In this document: positions 18,814 to 29,740 of the stretch, in pieces
Layout: each line of letters begins with the position of its first letter
How positions within the stretch are numbered: the stretch's first letter is position 1
Assembly: GCA_963575745.1 (NCBI GenBank)
Contig: CAUYUJ010016369.1
Span: 45,001-109,000, forward strand
DNA length: 64,000 nt
Direction: 5' to 3'
DNA from: Prorocentrum cordatum
Lineage: Eukaryota > Sar > Dinophyceae > Prorocentrales > Prorocentraceae
Program-made: the position numbers and the translations under genes
The notes under the pieces: generated by a model
Database searches by the model: none
Told to the model about the DNA's origin: nothing
What the model saw: the letters and a program-made list of their open reading frames with translations, nothing else

Positions 18814-21360
18814 CGACGATGCGGAGGGGGATAACGACGAGACTCATGAGGAGGACGAGGGCGTAGGAGGGCTGACGAGCCAGGAGGAGAAAGATGAGAA
18901 GTGCCAGAGCAAACACAAGATGCATCAACGAAACTCGATGCTGCAGTAAGCCCTCACATCCCAAATCCAATCCCCGCATTTCCATGCAAGTGGTTCGTCT
19001 TCACTGCGGGGGGCGCCCCCTTGAAAGAGGAGCAACCCATGGGCCTGCCATGTAGGCGAGAGCCCTGTTTTGACACGGAACCGCCCTCCATCCTTGTACC
19101 CATAGCGAGCGCAAACAAGCACGACCCTCCTCCCCCAAAGATGGCGACAACCACATTTTGAACTGGGGCTGTCTCCGTCCGGACAACTGCTTTGCATGTT
19201 CAGGTTTCGGGCCGTAGGTTCCAAGGGGCCAGTTAGCGACAACCTCGTGTCGTAAAGGAGGCGCTGTCCACGTGCACGAACCTGGCCGTGTGGCCCGAAG
19301 AGAACCTCAACACCCGAAGACTGCGAACCCCAGCTGCGCCGTCCGTGCAGCCGTTGGACGCGTTCCAGACAAGCGTGCGCGGCGCTGAGGCGAGGCTCCC
19401 GCTCTGATGACGTTCTGCCCTCCACACGTGCAGCCGTTGGACGTGCCTAGCTTCGGGGCCAGGAGGCGCGGGGAAGACACAATCGAAGCGCCAAGTCGGC
19501 CCAACCGACATGTCTGGTGGAGATTTGGGAGTCATTGAAAAGGGGAATGGAGGCGGACGGGGATGGAAGAGGAAGGCGGGGGTGATGAGGAGGAAGAGGG
19601 GAAGCGTAGGAGTGGGGGGGAGGGAGGAGGAGGTCGAAGAGGAGTGGGCGGGATGATGATGAGGGAAGGGGCGCCAGGGAGGACGACGACGACGACCTCG
19701 CGCCTGGAGGTATTCCACAAGGGCGTCGGGCAAGTAGGGCGCGACCTCTCCGACCTCCGAAGTGGGGAGGCGGCTCGGAGAGAGTTGCCTCGTCTTCCTC
19801 CTCGATACCCTCATCCTCTCTCCTCCATCCTCCCCCTTTCCTCCTCCTCATCCCTCCCACCCTCATCCTCTCTCCTCCTCCCTCCTCCGTCCTTCTCCAC
19901 CCTCCTCCCTCCTCCTCTTCCCTCCTTCCTTCCGTCCTGCGAGGGAGCGCGATCCACCGGCACTGGCCTGATCGTGTCCTGGGAGGGGGGTCAGAAACCA
20001 GGAGACCCCCCCTGTCACCCCCTCCTCCCTGGGAAAGAACCTAGGAGGTCCAGCCCCCCCCCCCATCGGCGGCGCGCAGCAGAAATCCTTCGTCGTGGGT
20101 CGTGTGCTGCCTCGCTTGGGGTCCTGCTCTGCCTGCGGTGGCGGGGGGCGCGTGCACGCCCTCTATCACGGAGCCGGGCAACCAGACGGAGCAAGCAGGC
20201 ATGTGGGACGTGTCTCGGGGACTGCGGGGCCAAAGCGCTGAGCCCTAGCAATGGTCCCTGGCTCAGCGAGTGACCGACGAGAAGGACACAACCTGGACAC
20301 AGGAGTAGCTGGAGCAGGCGCGCCGTTCACAGGCGTCTCATGTTGTGCAGCACGCCTGGCGCAACCTGGCGGCAATCAGGCATGCAGTGGCTTCGGCAGA
20401 GAAGCACCCGATGGACACAGAGAGGAATGAACTCGCCGCTGGGACCCGGACACACGGCGAATCAATACCAATGCCATGAGTAAACAATGGCACAGGAGAT
20501 GATGACAACCTTGGAGCAGCGATCCGCGCGGCTGAGGCTAAGCCAATGGACATGCATCGCCCTCACACGGCGATGCAGAATACCCAGCTGACGAACAAGA
20601 CGGCGCTGGAGGATAAGCGCGAGACGCGCTTCGCTGCCTCAATGGAGGCCGCGGCTGAAGCGGACGAGGCGTAGCGGTGGGCGCTGGAAGTCGACCTCCT
20701 GAAGGTCGAGCAAACGGCCGTATGAGGCCGTGATGCAATTCGGTACACCAGTACACACCTCTCATGGTTGTCCTTCTCCTCCTCCCCCTGTTCTCCTCCC
20801 TCCTCCCTGCTCCCCCCTCCTCCTCCTCCTCCTCCTCCTCCTCCTCCTCCTCCTCCTCCTGATCCTCATCCTCATCCTCCGCCTCCCCCTCCTCATCCCC
20901 TCTCCTTCTCTTCACCTTCTGCATTCCTCCATCCCCCCTTCTGCCTCCTCCCCCCCTTCTGGCCCAATCTTCCTTCATCCATTCAGCCCTCATCCCTTCT
21001 CCCCCCTCCGACTCATTCCACCGCCTCCCCCCACCGCCTGGTCGAAAGATGTCCTGAGGCCCTCCAGCAACTGCTGGATCCTTTCCTCGCCCAGAAGCAC
21101 TTCGGCCTGCAACATGTCCTGGTTCTCCTAGGTCCGCGGGCGGGAGCGGCCACGGGGGCATGCCTAGGGCAAGGAGTGAGGGTGAGGATGAGCAGGAGGA
21201 GGAGGACGAGGAGGATGAGGAGGAGGAGGAAGAGGAAAAGGAGGGCCAGGGTAACCCCAAGAGGCACCAATGATGTTGGTGGACACCCTCCCCCAAACCT
21301 TCCCCATTCATATATCACTACACGAATTCATTTGCACTGAAGGAGGTGCCCCGTTGGGGG
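18814..21360. other. Low-complexity and G+C-rich sequence, no supported gene
   Basis: (GGA)/(CCT)-type purine/pyrimidine tracts dominate (19560-19640, 19795-19935, 20765-21010, 21170-21245). The long ORFs in them translate these simple repeats and are not genes. A duplicated GTGCAGCCGTTGGACG occurs at about 19345 and 19430. Nothing else is recognised. Confidence 0.55.
20765..21010. repeat. CTC/TCC-rich microsatellite tract
   Basis: The tract includes a nearly pure (CTC)n run at about 20817-20860. An opposite-strand GGA-rich tract follows at 21170-21245, so the two could pair as an imperfect inverted repeat. Confidence 0.8.
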
Positions 21361-21364
21361 ACAA

Positions 21365-21520
21365 CCGTGCGAAAATTTGGAAGGCTGCCAGAACACCGCT
21401 CCCAAGAGTTCATACCACGATTCAGCCTAATTGTTGCGTACTGACGACCCTGAATCGTGCCAGAACGCAATTCCTGGGAGTTCACCCGCACGAATCAACG
21501 TAGCTGTTGCGTTCTGGCAA
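21365..21520. repeat. Imperfect tandem repeat, two units of about 70 bp
   Basis: Two units begin GCCAGAAC (near 21389 and 21458), each followed by CC(A/T)(A/G)(G/G)AGTTCA and a TTGTTGCGT(A/T)CTG block. Noncoding. Confidence 0.5.
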
Positions 21521-21639
21521 TGTTGTGTCGCTCCAAAACGCCATTTCTGGTACGGTTACCACGATAACCAATGACACGATTGAGAAAATATCAAGCGAAC
21601 CCACGCGACACTGGAGAGATAATCACATTTTGAACACAA

Positions 21640-21905
21640 CCAACCACCCTCAATCCGTTAAGCGGTTGTACTGGTTTATGACGAATGCGCGCAACGCCCA
21701 AGCGAGAGCAACATTTTAAAAACGGCGCGCCCTCAATCCGTGAAGCATTGACACGTTTTCAAAGGCATGTGCGCGGCGCTGACACGAGAGCCACAACTTG
21801 AAAGCCACCCGCCTCCCATCCGTGAAGTTTTTACAACGCTTTGGGGCGCGTGTGCGCGGCGCCGAGCCGAGAGCTACATTATGAAAACGTACGCCCTAGA
21901 TTTGC
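21640..21905. repeat. Tandem repeat, about 83-bp unit, three copies
   Basis: Each unit has (A)ATCCGT(T/G)AAG about 83 bp apart (near 21651, 21733 and 21815), followed by a GCGCGGCGC or GCGCAACGC block and a GCGAGAGC(A/C)ACATTTT-like block. A related single unit lies at 30795-30905, so the family is dispersed. Confidence 0.65.
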
Positions 21906-23329
21906 GAAGCTGCTACCAAATCCGGAGCTTCAAGCGAAACGCCCAGCCCGCCGTTCCGACTGGCCTCGGATTGCGACAATGAGGAACTACTCATAAGAAA
22001 TCGGAATAACAGAAACTCGAATCTCACGCGATGGACACAAGAAACGATCTGTTACCAGCGATGTAAAGCGGGATGTGTAAATGAAATGCAAAACTGGCGC
22101 GGTAGGTGGACACTTTGAGTCAGACTTCCGCGGCGTGGCATCTTTTGTCCGAGGCGCGTGGTAACAACATCAGATGTCATGCGCTACCAGAAAACCTACC
22201 ATTCGAGTATGGTGCTCAAGCGGGTTAGTCGTGCATCGCTGGTAGCCCAGACGCAAGCTTTCCAGGCCACCAGCAAGCCACACCGGACAGCCAACGCTAA
22301 ATAGTTATAGCGCTGAGCAGGACAAGTCGTGGGTTCTGCCCACCACGCCTCTCATGTAATCTTGCAGTGCCCAGAAAACGTATGCTGATCAGGTGCCTTA
22401 TGTACAACTGCCTCGGAACCTTTCTTTTGACCACGTCGCCAATAACAAATGCACTGGCGGAAAATAGCTCAGCAGCACGAGCGTCCTGTTGCCTCTCGAA
22501 CAAATTTCGAAACGAGACGACAACCCCTCAATGGTATGTCGATTGCTTCGTTTTCGCGAGCACAGTTCACGACATGCTACTCAGAAGCTGTATTCGCTAA
22601 CGCAGCTCGGGGAATGCAGCGAGCCTGTGGTGTCGTTGATCTCCTTGTTGAGGTGAGTTTGCCGTGAGCTGGGAACGGTATCTTGGCTTTCTCTCCTTTC
22701 AGCTCGACGATGTTGCGCTCGTAGGTGCGGTTGCCGTCCATGATGTTCAAACTCCTTTCGCGGCCGATGTTGCTCTTCATCATGGGGTCGGCGCGCATGC
22801 CCCGGGCATCGCACCGCAGGATGTCGTCTAGCTGTTTGGTGCGTGCTGCTCTGACAGCCACCAGAGGTGCCCGGCCATGCTGTTCTCTGATGGTCGTCGA
22901 GAAGGGTCAATGGCCAAGGATGAAAATACGGACATGACGTCGACCACGACCTCGGCAAGCGCGGCATGGCCCCCCTCCCCGTAGAGGTTGTATCTCAGTG
23001 CCCTGGAACATGACGTTTTTGCATCGATTTGCTCAGTGAAATGACAGGATGCGTGAGAAGAGGACTCTGGTCAATGGTAAGCAGCTGCCGACTCACATAA
23101 CAAATGCATGCCGTGCTTCTCTTTTCCAAGCAAGAGGGCAGCTGAGCAACGCGGTTATGCAGTTCACTAAATGGCAGCATGCACCAACATCAAAACTGAC
23201 ACGAACAATACTCAATCTGTTGGCGACGCTTTGAGTTAATTCGTGGGGGGGGGGGGGGGGGGAACTCCCGTGAAAAAAGCAGAAGTGGAGCGAGCGCGCA
23301 TCGACGCCCCAGAAACGCATTGCAAATGT
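21906..23329. other. No supported gene
   Basis: Moderate G+C sequence without repeats of note. A minus-strand frame at 22577-22861 (containing IGRERSLNIMDGN) reads somewhat like protein and could be an exon remnant, but I recognise no family and see no clear splice borders. A poly-G run lies at 23247-23262. Confidence 0.4.
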
Positions 23330-24519
23330 TCACGGAAAAGCGACGGAGGCGGGCCGCTTGCGCGGGCGGGGCATCGCCGCAGCAGCTGATGGCTTCTTGC
23401 GCAAAATGTTGGCACTAGCAGCGCTGGGCCGCTTTCGCGGGCGTGGCAGCGCCGCAGCAGCCGCTGGCCTCCTGCGCGACACTTTGGCGCTGACAGGCAA
23501 GCGGCAGACGTCGACGCGCGGATTCGCGCGCGCTGCCGGGCGCAACTTCGGCGCGATCTTCGGCGGGTGCTGGGTGAAGGCGCACGGCGCAGCCTGATGC
23601 AGCTCGCGCTCCTGGTGGTGCTCAGTCAGGGGCAGACTCTTCCTGGCCCAACCCGCCAAAAACTTGGCGAACCTGCGCATTGAGGATGCAGCGCGCGCGC
23701 GTTCCGCTCGGTCTGAATGAACACGCTGCGGGAAAATGCTTTCAGTTGCAGATGGAATGCTTCGTTCCTTGTGGCCCCGTGCATCGCCTGAACGCTGGGG
23801 CCCCTTGCAATGAATCTACCGAGATTCAGGAGGTGCTCAAGCTGCGCAGGTGAGGTTGCAGATCGCAAGCTCGCAAGGACAGTAGTCCTCTTGCTGGTCG
23901 TCTTATTCATCTCCCGGGGGAACATCTTGCACAAGGCAGCGATGTCCTTAATGAAGGAGACGGCGTTGCGATGCGGTCGCTCGGGGTAGCCCTCGGCCTC
24001 GATCGCCGACATGGCTCTCGCCGCAGAGGCGTCCGACAGCAAAGACATCGCATCCCCCAATGAAAGCGAGTCCGTCCGCCGTCGCTGCCCGCGGAAATGC
24101 GGGTTGCCACCGTCCAGGCCTTTCGAGAACTTCACTATGCATCGGCGGATGAGATTCGATAGCGGAGTGCGCTTCTCGCAAGACGCCTGCTCGACCTTGA
24201 GCGCGACGCGCAGGAGGCCCCATGGAGAGGCATTGCAGCCGCGGGAACGCGGCGCGGAGGGCCGGGTCCTCCAAAGAGATGGGCGCGTCAGAACAGATCA
24301 TGCGCACCTGCGTCGCGCCGTTCGCGTGGCCGACGGCTTCGAGCAAAGCCTTCCCCAGGGTTGACAAGCGGGGCGCTGGGGGGCGGGGCGGCAGCCGAAC
24401 GCGTTTTTTTTTTTTTGGAAAGATTTCTACAGAAAACTGACGCGCACAAAAGCGAAGCCCCCCCTCCCTTCTCGCCCTGATTGAAAACGATGCATCGACG
24501 TTTGTCGTTGCGATTTAAC
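23330..24519 (-). pseudogene. Transposase C-terminal half, inverted copy
   Basis: On the minus strand, 23626-24135 encodes RPHRNAVSFIKDIAALCKMF, MNKTTSKR and ATRNEAFHLQLKAFSRS, the conserved C-terminal region of a MULE-like transposase family that recurs in dinoflagellates (recognised from memory). The upstream part in another frame (near 24300-24365) gives the VRMICSDAP segment with a likely catalytic aspartate. After a frame break in a GC dinucleotide run (near 23695) comes a basic tail at 23330-23600 with repeated RPRKRPSAA and KKPSAAAA units, probably nuclear-localisation-like. The stretch 23700-24519 is the inverted counterpart of 25808-26623. Confidence 0.6.
23700..24519. repeat. Inverted repeat, left arm (about 820 bp)
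   Basis: The reverse complement matches 25808-26623 closely over its whole length; the boundary bases are CGTTCCGCTCGGTC at 23700 and CGATTTAAC near 24511-24519. The spacer of about 1.29 kb holds the transposase N-terminal half. Confidence 0.88.
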
Positions 24520-24520
24520 T

Positions 24521-24546
24521 CGGGAACGCGGCGCGGAGGGCCGGGT
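24521..24546. repeat. 26-bp duplication at the arm junction
   Basis: A 26-nt block starting CGGGAACGCGGCGCGG repeats 24242-24267 exactly and in the same orientation. It sits immediately beyond the left arm end, as expected of a template-switch join. Confidence 0.75.
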
Positions 24547-24633
24547 GCGTAGTCAGGTCTTATTATACGCGGCAGCTCTGGAGGATCGTAAGTTTCTCTG
24601 CTGGCAGCCACATTCAGCAGATGCTGGCCATTT

Positions 24634-25371
24634 TTGGCGATGATAGTTAGTCGGGGAGGCTCGCTTTCTATCGTGGACAATTCGATCGGCCAGCAAATCG
24701 ACAACCTGCCGCGCGAATTCCGGACGGCCTGGCTCTGGGTGGCCCGCCTGGTGTTTTTCGATTTGGATATCTTGCCAGAGGGGGATTTGCTTGCAATGGA
24801 CGACAAAGCGTACGACCTTGTTGGCGGCAGCAAAATTTCTTACCAGTCGAAGGCGCCAGTGGAGCTCACAGCGATGATGAGGCAAGAAGCCGAAGCTACT
24901 CTGTCGACCCTCAACGACGCAGAGAGCGCTGGCGCCGCCAGACCAGACGATTTGTGGCACAGCCCGTTGTGCCCTTTCAAAACCTTCCAGCGGAAAGATA
25001 AGTTGGTTTCCCACGCGCGCAATGTGCACGTTGGCAAAAGCTTATGCGGCGCGTCGAACAAACAGATGCGTGTAATCCATGCGATGTGGAACCACTCGGC
25101 AATATGCCAGCGTTCTGCAAGTCTCTGGACTACGGGCGGAGATGAGCCTGGGCCTCGCTCACTGCTTTTGCGGAGGTGTGAGGAGTGTCCATCTTGGGGC
25201 GAGGTGAGGCATCAGCTCACGCGAACTGACTCCGATCGACAAACAGCCCTCCTGCTCGATGCTGGCGAGCGCACTCGTTTTATTCTACGCGCGGATGCAG
25301 AGTCATTCCACCGAGTCAGCGATCATTATCACTGCACGAATGACTTATTGGCGTCGTTCCTGTCCGCCTGA
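24634..25371 (+). pseudogene. Transposase N-terminal part with degenerate zinc finger
   Basis: A 245-codon open frame. Residues 107-135 (LCPFKTFQRKDKLVSHARNVH) look like a C2H2-type finger that has lost one cysteine, followed by CGASNKQMRVIHAMWNH, a segment I associate with the N terminus of the same MULE-like dinoflagellate transposase. Downstream, 25372-25737 and 25957-26623 continue the protein on the same strand. Together they give the expected order: finger, first aspartate, second aspartate, helical C terminus. The start codon is uncertain. Confidence 0.5.
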
Positions 25372-25737
25372 CTCCACCCGGACACCAAGGGGTCCAGGAA
25401 GCGAGCTTGGGCGCACGCGAAGGACGCAGCAGGTTTCACCTGGTATCTTTTTCTAGACGATGCTCGCATTCACTTGACATTCGCAAAGGGTTTGTTGAAA
25501 CATTGCCGCATCAAGAACATGATGGCGAAGTGCCGCGAGGAGGCGGACAAGACTGTGATCGGCATTGACGGGCAGCACTCAAACCTGCTTTCGGTTTTGT
25601 ACCAGACGCAACATGGGGCACCTGGTGGTGAACGGAAGCCCTTCGTTCACGTCCAGTCGTCGGTTCAATGCGTGGACTCGGTTCTCTTGGTGAAGCCGGC
25701 GCCGTCGGCCACTCCTCTGCAAACGGGGCGGCAGTAG
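25372..25737 (+). pseudogene. Transposase middle part
   Basis: Open from about 25450 to 25737. KTVIGIDGQHSNLLSVLYQ carries a plausible first catalytic aspartate (GIDGQ), followed by SVLLVKPAPS. It is linked to its neighbours by changes of frame and stops at 25735-25737. A spacer of about 70 bp separates it from the right inverted-repeat arm. Confidence 0.45.
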
Positions 25738-25807
25738 GTGGGGCGGCGGCTAGGGGAACTAACTGACCGAGGGCGGGGTGACGGGGCATTTAGCTCGCGC
25801 CAGCCGC

Positions 25808-26623
25808 GTTTAATCGCAACGACAGAAACGTCGATACATCGTTATCAATCCGGGCGAGAAGGGAGGGGGGGCCTCGCTTTTGTGCGCGTCAGTTTTCTGT
25901 AGAAATCATTTAAACAATAACGCGTTCGGCCGCCGCCCCGCCCCCCGGCGCCCCGTTTGCAAACCCGGGGGAAGGCTTTGCTCGAAGCCGTCGGCCACGC
26001 GAACGGCGCGACGCAGGTGCGCATGGTCTGTTCTGACGCGCCCATCTCTTTGGAGGACCCGGCCCTCCGCGCCGCGCTCCCGCGGCTGCAATGCCTCTCC
26101 AAGGACCCCCTGCGCGTCGCGCTCAAGGTCGAGCAGGCGTCCGGCGAGAAGCGCGCTCCGCTATCGAATCTCATCCGCCGATGCATAGTGACGCTCTCGA
26201 AAGGCCTGGGCGATGGCAAGCCGTATTTCCGTGGGCAGCGACGGCGGACGGACTCGCTTTCATTGGGAGATGCGATGTCCTCGCTGTCGGACGCCTCTGC
26301 GGCGAGAGCCACGTCGGCGATCGAGGCCGAGGGCTGCCCCGAGCGACCGCATCGCAACGCCGTCTCCTTCATTAAGGGGTTCGCTGCCTTGTGCAAGATG
26401 TTCCCGCGGGAGATGAATAAGACGACCAGCAAGAGGAATGCTGTCCTTGCGAGCTTGCGATATGTAACCTCACCTGCGCAACTTGAGTGCCTCTTGAATC
26501 TCGGTAGATTCATTGCAAGGGCCCCCCGCGTTCAGGTGGCGTACGGGACCGCAAGGAATGAAGCATTCCATCTGCAACTGAAAGCATTTTTCCGCAAAGT
26601 GTTCATTCAGACCGAGCGGAACG
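25808..26623. repeat. Inverted repeat, right arm (about 816 bp)
   Basis: Partner of 23700-24519. Past 26623 the similarity stops abruptly and a GGGACAAAG-type simple repeat begins, so the transposase 3' tail present in the left copy is missing here. Confidence 0.88.
25957..26623 (+). pseudogene. Transposase C-terminal half, right copy
   Basis: An uninterrupted frame: MVCSDAPISLEDPALRAALP (likely second catalytic aspartate), LQCLSKDPLRVALKVEQAS, then HRNAVSFIKGFAALCKMF and TARNEAFHLQLKAF. It is better preserved than the minus-strand copy, keeping one frame across about 220 codons. The frame runs on into the simple repeat at 26626-26780 and ends at 26916, but that tail (GTKGTKGDK repeats) is not part of the family. 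Confidence 0.6.
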
Positions 26624-26625
26624 TG

Positions 26626-26785
26626 CCAAAGAGGGGGACAAAGGGGACAAAGGAAGAAAAGGGGACAAAAGGAACAAAAGGAGACAAAGATAACAAAAGG
26701 GAACAAAGAGAGGCCAAAATGGGACAAAAAGGGACAAAGGGAGCAAAGGGGGCAAAAGGGGGCAAAAGGGGACAAATTGCAAACA
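26626..26785. repeat. GGGACAAA(A/G)-type simple repeat
   Basis: About 16 units of 9-11 bp on the purine-rich strand, starting exactly where the right transposase arm ends. Confidence 0.85.
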
Positions 26786-26984
26786 AATGCGCATCATGCC
26801 CCCCTGCTCGCGATCTATGGGATTGTGCGAGCGAGAAAACTCGCTGCGGGAATGCGGTGCGCGTGTCCATAGAGGACCACAAAATGGGTCTGTTGAACGG
26901 ATTACGTGAGGTTTGAGGATTACACAAGGACCCCTGGACGTCAGAGATTTGCCACCGACCGTCTGACACATTGATGCCATTTGT

Positions 26985-27190
26985 GGAAGATTTCAAGTTG
27001 ATTCCTTTTGTGGCGGAATACACGTTGATTCCCTTTGTAGCGGATTACAGATTGATTCCCTTTGTGGCGGATTACAACAAGATTCCCTTTGCGGCAGATC
27101 TACAAATTGAGTCCCCTTTTGACAGATTACAAACTGATTTCTTTTGTGGCGTATTTCAAATTGATCCCTATTGCGCGGCCTCCAAATAAA
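26985..27190 (+). repeat. Satellite of about 30 bp, block 1
   Basis: Repeated units of the form TTGATTCCCTTTGTGGCGGA(T) followed by TACA(A/G). Related blocks lie at 27765-27925 (same orientation) and 28505-28770 (inverted). Confidence 0.85.
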
Positions 27191-27681
27191 ATCCCACTGC
27201 GCCGGCTCAGAAGGACGGGGGGCCCGGGCCTGGCCGACGAAAACAAAAAAAACAAAAAATACAAAAACAAAAAAAAACAGACACACACACACACAAAAAA
27301 ACCAACCTGGGGGACCAAAAACGCTGTGTTCTTCAGTATAAAAAGGAATTTTAATTGAAAGCAAAAAAAACTTGGAGGCAAAGAAAACCTTTGTTTTTAC
27401 AGTGTTTGCGCATCTACAAATTGATTCCTATGGTGGTGGGCTACAACGCCGCACAATAGCACGCAATGTGTAAGCCTGCACAAAACGATTTCCTTTGCAT
27501 CGCACACAATGAGGAACAAATTGTGAATCCCCACAAAAAGATTGCATTTGAAAGCCCCACAATAGGAATCAATGTGTAAAAAAAATCTTTGACTCCCAGT
27601 TGGTTTTTCTGTGCTTTTGGGTTTTCATGTAAAACCGCTTCGCAATAAAAACACAGCGTTGTTGGCCCCCCAGTTTTTTTT

Positions 27682-27712
<31 letters not shown>

Positions 27713-28515
27713 AAAAAAAAAAAAATTTTTTTGTTGGCCAGGCCCCCGCCCCCCGCTTCTCTGAGCCAGCGATTCCCTTTGTAGCGGATTACCTATTGAT
27801 TCCCTTTGTGGCGGATTATAAAAGGATTCCCTTTGCGGCAGATCTACAAATTGAGTCCCCCTGTGGCGGATTACAAACTGATGTCCTTTGTGGCGGATTT
27901 CATGTTGATCCCTATTGTGCGGCAATGGCATAGAATTCCACTGCGCCGGCTCAGGGGGGCGGGGGGGCGGGGCCTGGCCGACGAAAAAAAAAAAAACGGG
28001 GGGCCAAAAACGCTGTGTTTTAATTTGTAAAGGGGGTTTTAATTGAAAGCCCAAAAACACAAACAACAAAATAACAAACCAAAAAAACTTGGAGGCAAAG
28101 GAAACCTGTGTTTTTTTACAGTGTTTGCGCATCTACACATTGATTCCTATAGCGGTGGGCTACAACGCCGCACGATAGCACACAATGTGTAAGCCTGCAC
28201 AAAACAATTTCCTTTACATCGCACACAATAAGAAACAAATTGTGACTCCCCACAAAAAAATTATGTGAAAGCCCAACAACAGGAATCAACTTGTAAATGC
28301 GCAAACACTGTGAAAACACAGGTTTTCTTCGCCTCCAAGTTGGCCTTTCTGTGTTTTTTATTATGTTTTCTAATAAATACAACATAACACTAAAAAAACG
28401 CAGCTTCTTTGGTCCCCCAGGCTGGCTTGTTTGTTGTTGTCTTTTTGTTTTTTTCGTTGGCCAGGCCCCCACCCCCCGCCCCTCTGAGCCGGCGCAAAGG
28501 AATTCTATTTGAAGG
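27186..28515. repeat. Nested direct and inverted composite repeat
   Basis: A cassette (CTGCGCCGGCTCAG, a GGCCTGGCCGACGAAAA block, an A-rich stretch, CTTGGAGGCAAAG, then a block of about 200 bp beginning CAGTGTTTGCGCATCTACA) occurs as direct copies near 27364-27580 and 28084-28300, about 720 bp apart. Inverted pieces lie at about 27600-27780 and 28300-28515. A (TA)n run lies near 27683-27705. No ORF here reads as protein. Confidence 0.75.
27765..27925 (+). repeat. Satellite of about 30 bp, block 2
   Basis: Same TTCCCTTTGTGGCGGATTA units as block 1. It is followed by the same CCACTGCGCCGGCTCAG junction, so block and cassette move together. Confidence 0.85.
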
Positions 28516-28770
28516 TCGCAAAGTAGGGATCGATTTGAAATCCGCCACGAAGGAAATCAGTTTGTAATCCGCCACAAAGGGACTCAATTTGTAATCCGCC
28601 ACAAAGGGAACCAATTTGTAATCCGCCACATAGGAAATCAAATTGTAATCCGCCACAAAAGGGATCAATGTGCAATTCTCCACAATGAGAATTAATCAGC
28701 AATCCGCCCCAAAAAAACAACTTGTAATCCGCCACAAAAGGAATTAACTTGTAATCCGCAAAGCCGGACT
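28505..28770 (-). repeat. Satellite of about 30 bp, block 3, inverted
   Basis: Units read TAATCCGCCACAAAGGGA on the plus strand, the reverse complement of blocks 1 and 2. It can form a long foldback with either of them. Confidence 0.85.
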
Positions 28771-29034
28771 CGGTAATCTCCCAAACCCCTCCGCGAGCCT
28801 TGTTCCAGGGCGCGGAGATTACATCCCCTCCCCCCACCGTCCCCTGACCTCAACGGCTGAAACAAGTCCTGGCGCCATGTCGAGGAGCATCGGGAGGTGT
28901 GCCTGGAATCCGTCGGCCGCTCCACAGGCGGCGAACAGCTCTGAGCACAACGAGGATCTAAACACATGTTGGTGTGATTGGCTCACGGCGTCGAGCAAGT
29001 GGCAGACAGACATCCTTCCCGGCGTTGAGACATC

Positions 29035-29130
29035 TGCCTATGTATATGTGCGTGTATATATATATATATATGTGTGTATATATATATATATATATGTATA
29101 TGTATACATATACATATATATGTATATAGA
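29035..29130. repeat. (TA)/(TATG) dinucleotide-rich tract
   Basis: Alternating TATATA and TGTGTA/TACATA. A similar tract lies at 49820-49925. Confidence 0.85.
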
Positions 29131-29214
29131 TGTGCGGCGCCTCTACTGCGGTATATTGCCTCCTCCTCGCGCTCGAAAGAAGCGTCGCTGTGCGCGCGTA
29201 GTCGGACAGCGCCT

Positions 29215-29740
29215 TCAATGCATTGCCGGATTTGCGACGCTCGCCTTGACCTTCTGCGCGGCCAGAACTACGGAATTGAGTTGCATAGTGTGCCTGCTGA
29301 GCAGTTTGCGCCTGGCCCTTTGATGAGCGACTACGCGCGCCGCGACGCGGCATTGTGCGAACAACGCGTAGGCGGCCGCTTCGAGGAGAGAAGCAAAGAG
29401 GTCCAGAAGTGGACCTCCTGCCAGCTCGTCGGCCTTCGCCTTGACCAGGTCGACGTGCCAAATGGAGATCAGCGCGTCGATGTATTCGTAGCGATCGAGC
29501 GTCATTGCGTCGTCGGCACTGCTGGGCGCGGAGGACGCCGCAATTGGTGAAATCGTCGAAATCACCCTTCATTTAGCCGAAGACGCTCTCGACGTGGCCG
29601 ATCAGCCGATCTACGTGCTGCGTCCAACGATCTTCAAGTCGCCAACGTGCTTGGACAGCATGAGCACTAGCTCTGCACCGCCGGCGCCATAGGTGCCCGA
29701 CGCCTCGCGCTTGACCTCAAGCACCGGGCCCCGCCGCGTC
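29215..29740 (-). pseudogene. Relic of a second copia reverse transcriptase
   Basis: Minus-strand translation in two frames gives, in order, LVLMLSKHVGDLKIVG, QHVDRLIGHVESVFG, DFDDFTNCGV, then DRYEYIDALISIWHVDLVKA and LLDLFASLLEAAAYALFAQ. This is the copia RT palm and connection order (HVDD box, FG, FTNCGVRH, then the Tyr-rich linker and LLGAxAY). The catalytic second position is Gly (HVGD instead of HVDD), and stops and frame changes interrupt it, so it is dead. No integrase, RNase H or LTR is seen nearby. It is clearly different in sequence from the 3.1-13.0 kb element. The G+C-rich minus frame upstream (to about 30048) is open but not recognisable. Confidence 0.7.

Noticed and set aside
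19563-21340. ORFs rich in Gly/Arg or Pro/Ser in GGA/TCC tracts
   Set aside because: Simple-sequence translations without domains.
22577-22861. 95-codon minus-strand ORF with protein-like composition
   Set aside because: No family, splice border or neighbour supports a gene; mentioned only in the stretch note.
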